Positions 5,713 to 7,140 of a stretch of DNA of 7,140 nucleotides are shown piece by piece. The notes below the pieces were generated by a model. The model was not told where the DNA came from. It did not search any database and saw only the letters and a program-made list of their open reading frames with translations. The position numbers and the translations under genes are program-made. Position 1 is the stretch's first letter. Each line of letters opens with the position of its first letter. This DNA is from an uncultured Bacilli bacterium (GTDB lineage: Bacteria; Bacillota_I; Bacilli_A; RFN20; CAG-826). The stretch lies in assembly GCA_934162685.1 (NCBI GenBank), contig CAKPJO010000080.1:1-7140 (forward strand). The letters are read 5' to 3'.

Positions 5713-6669
5713 ATGAAAAAAAGTGAAATTGAAATTGTTAAATACCCAAAGATTAAACACATTAAAATGTTTGTTAATGAAATTAAATCGGTAGAAAATC
5801 ATATCCATAATGATTTTGAAATTTTTGTTGTGCTTAATAGCGTTGGAATGGTGAGAATAAATTCAACTTCATATAATATAAAACAAGGAGACATTATTTT
5901 TATCAATTCTGGAGATGTTCATTCATTATCTTGTAAAATACCTTTTGATGATAATGTGACTAATCCCACATTTTTATTAATTCAAATTTCTAATCATTTT
6001 GCTCGTGAATACTTTCCACAAATTCAAACATCAGTATTTAAATCAAATAATTTAAAAAATGTCTTGTCCAGTGAAGATTATGATTTGATGCTACGATTAT
6101 TAACTGATGCCGCGATTGATTATTTTTCTGGCCGGGACTTTTACCAACTTGATGTTATATCGGAAGTAGCAAAAACTTTAGCTATTTTGTATCGAAATAT
6201 AGAACATGAGATAATAAGTGAAAGTCAAAAACAAAAAATAAAGAAAAAGAATAATCGCTTGGAAAGAATTATTTCTTATATTGATGCAAATTTTGATACA
6301 CAAATACGCTTAGAAGATATTACAGCAAAAGAAAATATTTCTGTAACGCATTTTTCACATTTGTTTACAGCCACTTTTGGTATGACATTTCAAGAATTCA
6401 TAAGCATTAAAAGAATGGAGCAATGTATAAGACTAATGTCAAACAAAGAAAAAACATTAATGGAAATATGTTATGAATCGGGTTTTTCTGATCCGAAATA
6501 TATGAATAAAGTTTTTATAAAAAAATATGGATGCACGCCAAAAGAATATCGAAAGAAGTATTTAAACTATAACGAAAATGTTTCTGAAAGTGCAGGAAAA
6601 TTAGAACGCATATTCAGTGACTATGATTCTCTTAAAGCAGTTAATGAGTTTAAAAGACGATTAAATTAG
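5713..6669 (+). CDS. AraC-family transcriptional regulator with N-terminal cupin sensor
   Basis: This 318-residue protein has the usual two-part AraC layout. The N-terminal cupin (about 20-100) carries a complete metal/ligand-binding set: H30, H32 and E36 in HIHNDFEI plus H70 in GDVHS, after the typical INSTSYNIKQGDIIFI stretch. A mostly helical linker (115-180) ends in the basic QKQKIKKKNNR. The C-terminal domain (183-283) has two helix-turn-helix units, LEDITAKENISVTHFSHLF and LMEICYESGFSDPKYMNKVF, followed by the signature YGCTPKEYRKKY. A charged tail of about 35 residues follows. The ligand is unknown; family members often sense sugars or similar small molecules. The start is the first ATG in a frame that matches family length, but no Shine-Dalgarno sequence precedes it, so the transcript may be poorly translated or leaderless. 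It is divergent from the cupin gene and convergent, 4 bases apart, with another AraC gene. Confidence 0.92.
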   Translation: MKKSEIEIVKYPKIKHIKMFVNEIKSVENHIHNDFEIFVVLNSVGMVRINSTSYNIKQGDIIFINSGDVHSLSCKIPFDDNVTNPTFLLIQISNHFAREYFPQIQTSVFKSNNLKNVLSSEDYDLMLRLLTDAAIDYFSGRDFYQLDVISEVAKTLAILYRNIEHEIISESQKQKIKKKNNRLERIISYIDANFDTQIRLEDITAKENISVTHFSHLFTATFGMTFQEFISIKRMEQCIRLMSNKEKTLMEICYESGFSDPKYMNKVFIKKYGCTPKEYRKKYLNYNENVSESAGKLERIFSDYDSLKAVNEFKRRLN

Positions 6670-6673
6670 ATAT

Positions 6674-7140
6674 TTATTCATGAATTAATTTTTGTCTATA
6701 TTCGCTTGGCGTCATCTTTTTTATTTCAATAAAATTTCTATTAAATGTTCTTAACGAAGTATATCCGCAATTATAAGCTAAATCGCTTATTGGAGTAGTG
6801 GAATCATCCATCATTAGTTCACATACTTTATTTATTCTATACCCATTTAAAAAAGATAAGAAATTAGAATTTAGGCCAGTGTTAATAATAGAAGATAAGT
6901 AGTGATAATCATAACCTAATTTTTTAGCTAATCCTTTTAATGTTATTTCATGTTGATAATTTTCTTCTATATAAGTTAAGACATGTTGCATAAGTGTATT
7001 GTACTTAACATCGCGAGGTATAGATTCGCTTTGGGTATATAAATAAACTAAATAGTAAAGTAAACTTTTTAATAAAAATATATTATCGGTTTGTTGTAAG
7101 CGCTCAACTAGCTCGTTTTCACCTTTTAATGAAAAATAAG
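6674..7140 (-). CDS. AraC-family transcriptional regulator, N-terminal part outside window
   Basis: The frame runs open from the window edge (first full codon ends at 7138) to a TAA at 6676-6674, giving 154 visible residues. Visible residues about 50-150 form an AraC DNA-binding domain with two helix-turn-helix units: HEITLKGLAKKLGYDYHYLSSI and TPISDLAYNCGYTSLRTFNRNF, then the signature KMTPSEYRQK. The preceding 45 residues are a helical linker (FLLKSLLYYLVYLY), and a sensor domain probably lies beyond the edge. The ATG at 6991 is internal: coding continues upstream and no ribosome binding site precedes it. Its stop is 4 bases from that of the convergent AraC gene, with no clear terminator between them. 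It differs clearly in sequence from that neighbour, so it is not a recent duplicate. Confidence 0.9.
   Translation of the reverse strand, partial: YFSLKGENELVERLQQTDNIFLLKSLLYYLVYLYTQSESIPRDVKYNTLMQHVLTYIEENYQHEITLKGLAKKLGYDYHYLSSIINTGLNSNFLSFLNGYRINKVCELMMDDSTTPISDLAYNCGYTSLRTFNRNFIEIKKMTPSEYRQKLIHE

Noticed and set aside
6989..6991. ATG at 6991 as the start of the second AraC gene
   Set aside because: The frame continues open to the window edge with plausible linker sequence and there is no ribosome binding site, so this Met is internal.
1..7140. Mobile element, CRISPR array, toxin-antitoxin or phage-defence cassette
   Set aside because: No transposase, integrase, spaced repeat array, tRNA attachment site or defence-type protein pair can be seen; the recognised genes are metabolic, transport or regulatory.

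Overview
The window is AT-rich and looks like a chromosomal segment of a low-GC, fermentative Gram-positive-type bacterium (Firmicutes/Bacilli or a walled relative of the Mollicutes). The evidence is an anaerobic glycyl-radical pyruvate formate-lyase with its activase, AGGAGG-type ribosome binding sites, T-rich intrinsic terminators and strong A/T third-position preference. Tryptophan is encoded by TGG and the genes stay open under the standard code, so the Mycoplasma/Spiroplasma code is unlikely. The exact taxon cannot be read from the sequence.

Layout. Positions 1-338 (+) hold the C-terminal end of an unrecognised protein, closed by a clear intrinsic terminator. A promoter then drives an ArsB-like 11-12 helix permease (467-1780, +) of unknown substrate. 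Convergent to it is the pflB-pflA operon on the minus strand (4808 down to 1798): pyruvate formate-lyase and its radical-SAM activating enzyme, coupled by a TAATG stop/start overlap and ended by a hairpin that is partly built from the last codons of pflA.

Upstream of pflB is a 348-base gene-free stretch (4809-5156) rich in inverted repeats. It follows a small single-domain cupin gene (5157-5477, -). The cupin is divergent from an AraC-family regulator with an N-terminal cupin sensor domain (5713-6669, +). The 235-base divergent region between them carries a 25-base near-palindrome and an array of CTTATT/AATAAG half-sites. A second AraC-type regulator (6674-7140, -) converges on the first and runs out of the window at its N-terminal side.

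Working together: PflB/PflA convert pyruvate and CoA to acetyl-CoA and formate in anaerobic sugar fermentation. The first AraC regulator is the obvious candidate to control itself and the cupin gene, and possibly pflBA, because short motifs recur in both intergenic regions; that link is inference only. I see no mobile element, CRISPR, tRNA/rRNA, defence cluster or clearly new system. The points most worth following up are the operator-like repeats upstream of pflB and between the cupin and AraC genes, the substrate of the ArsB-like permease, and the one-sided terminator between the permease and pflA.
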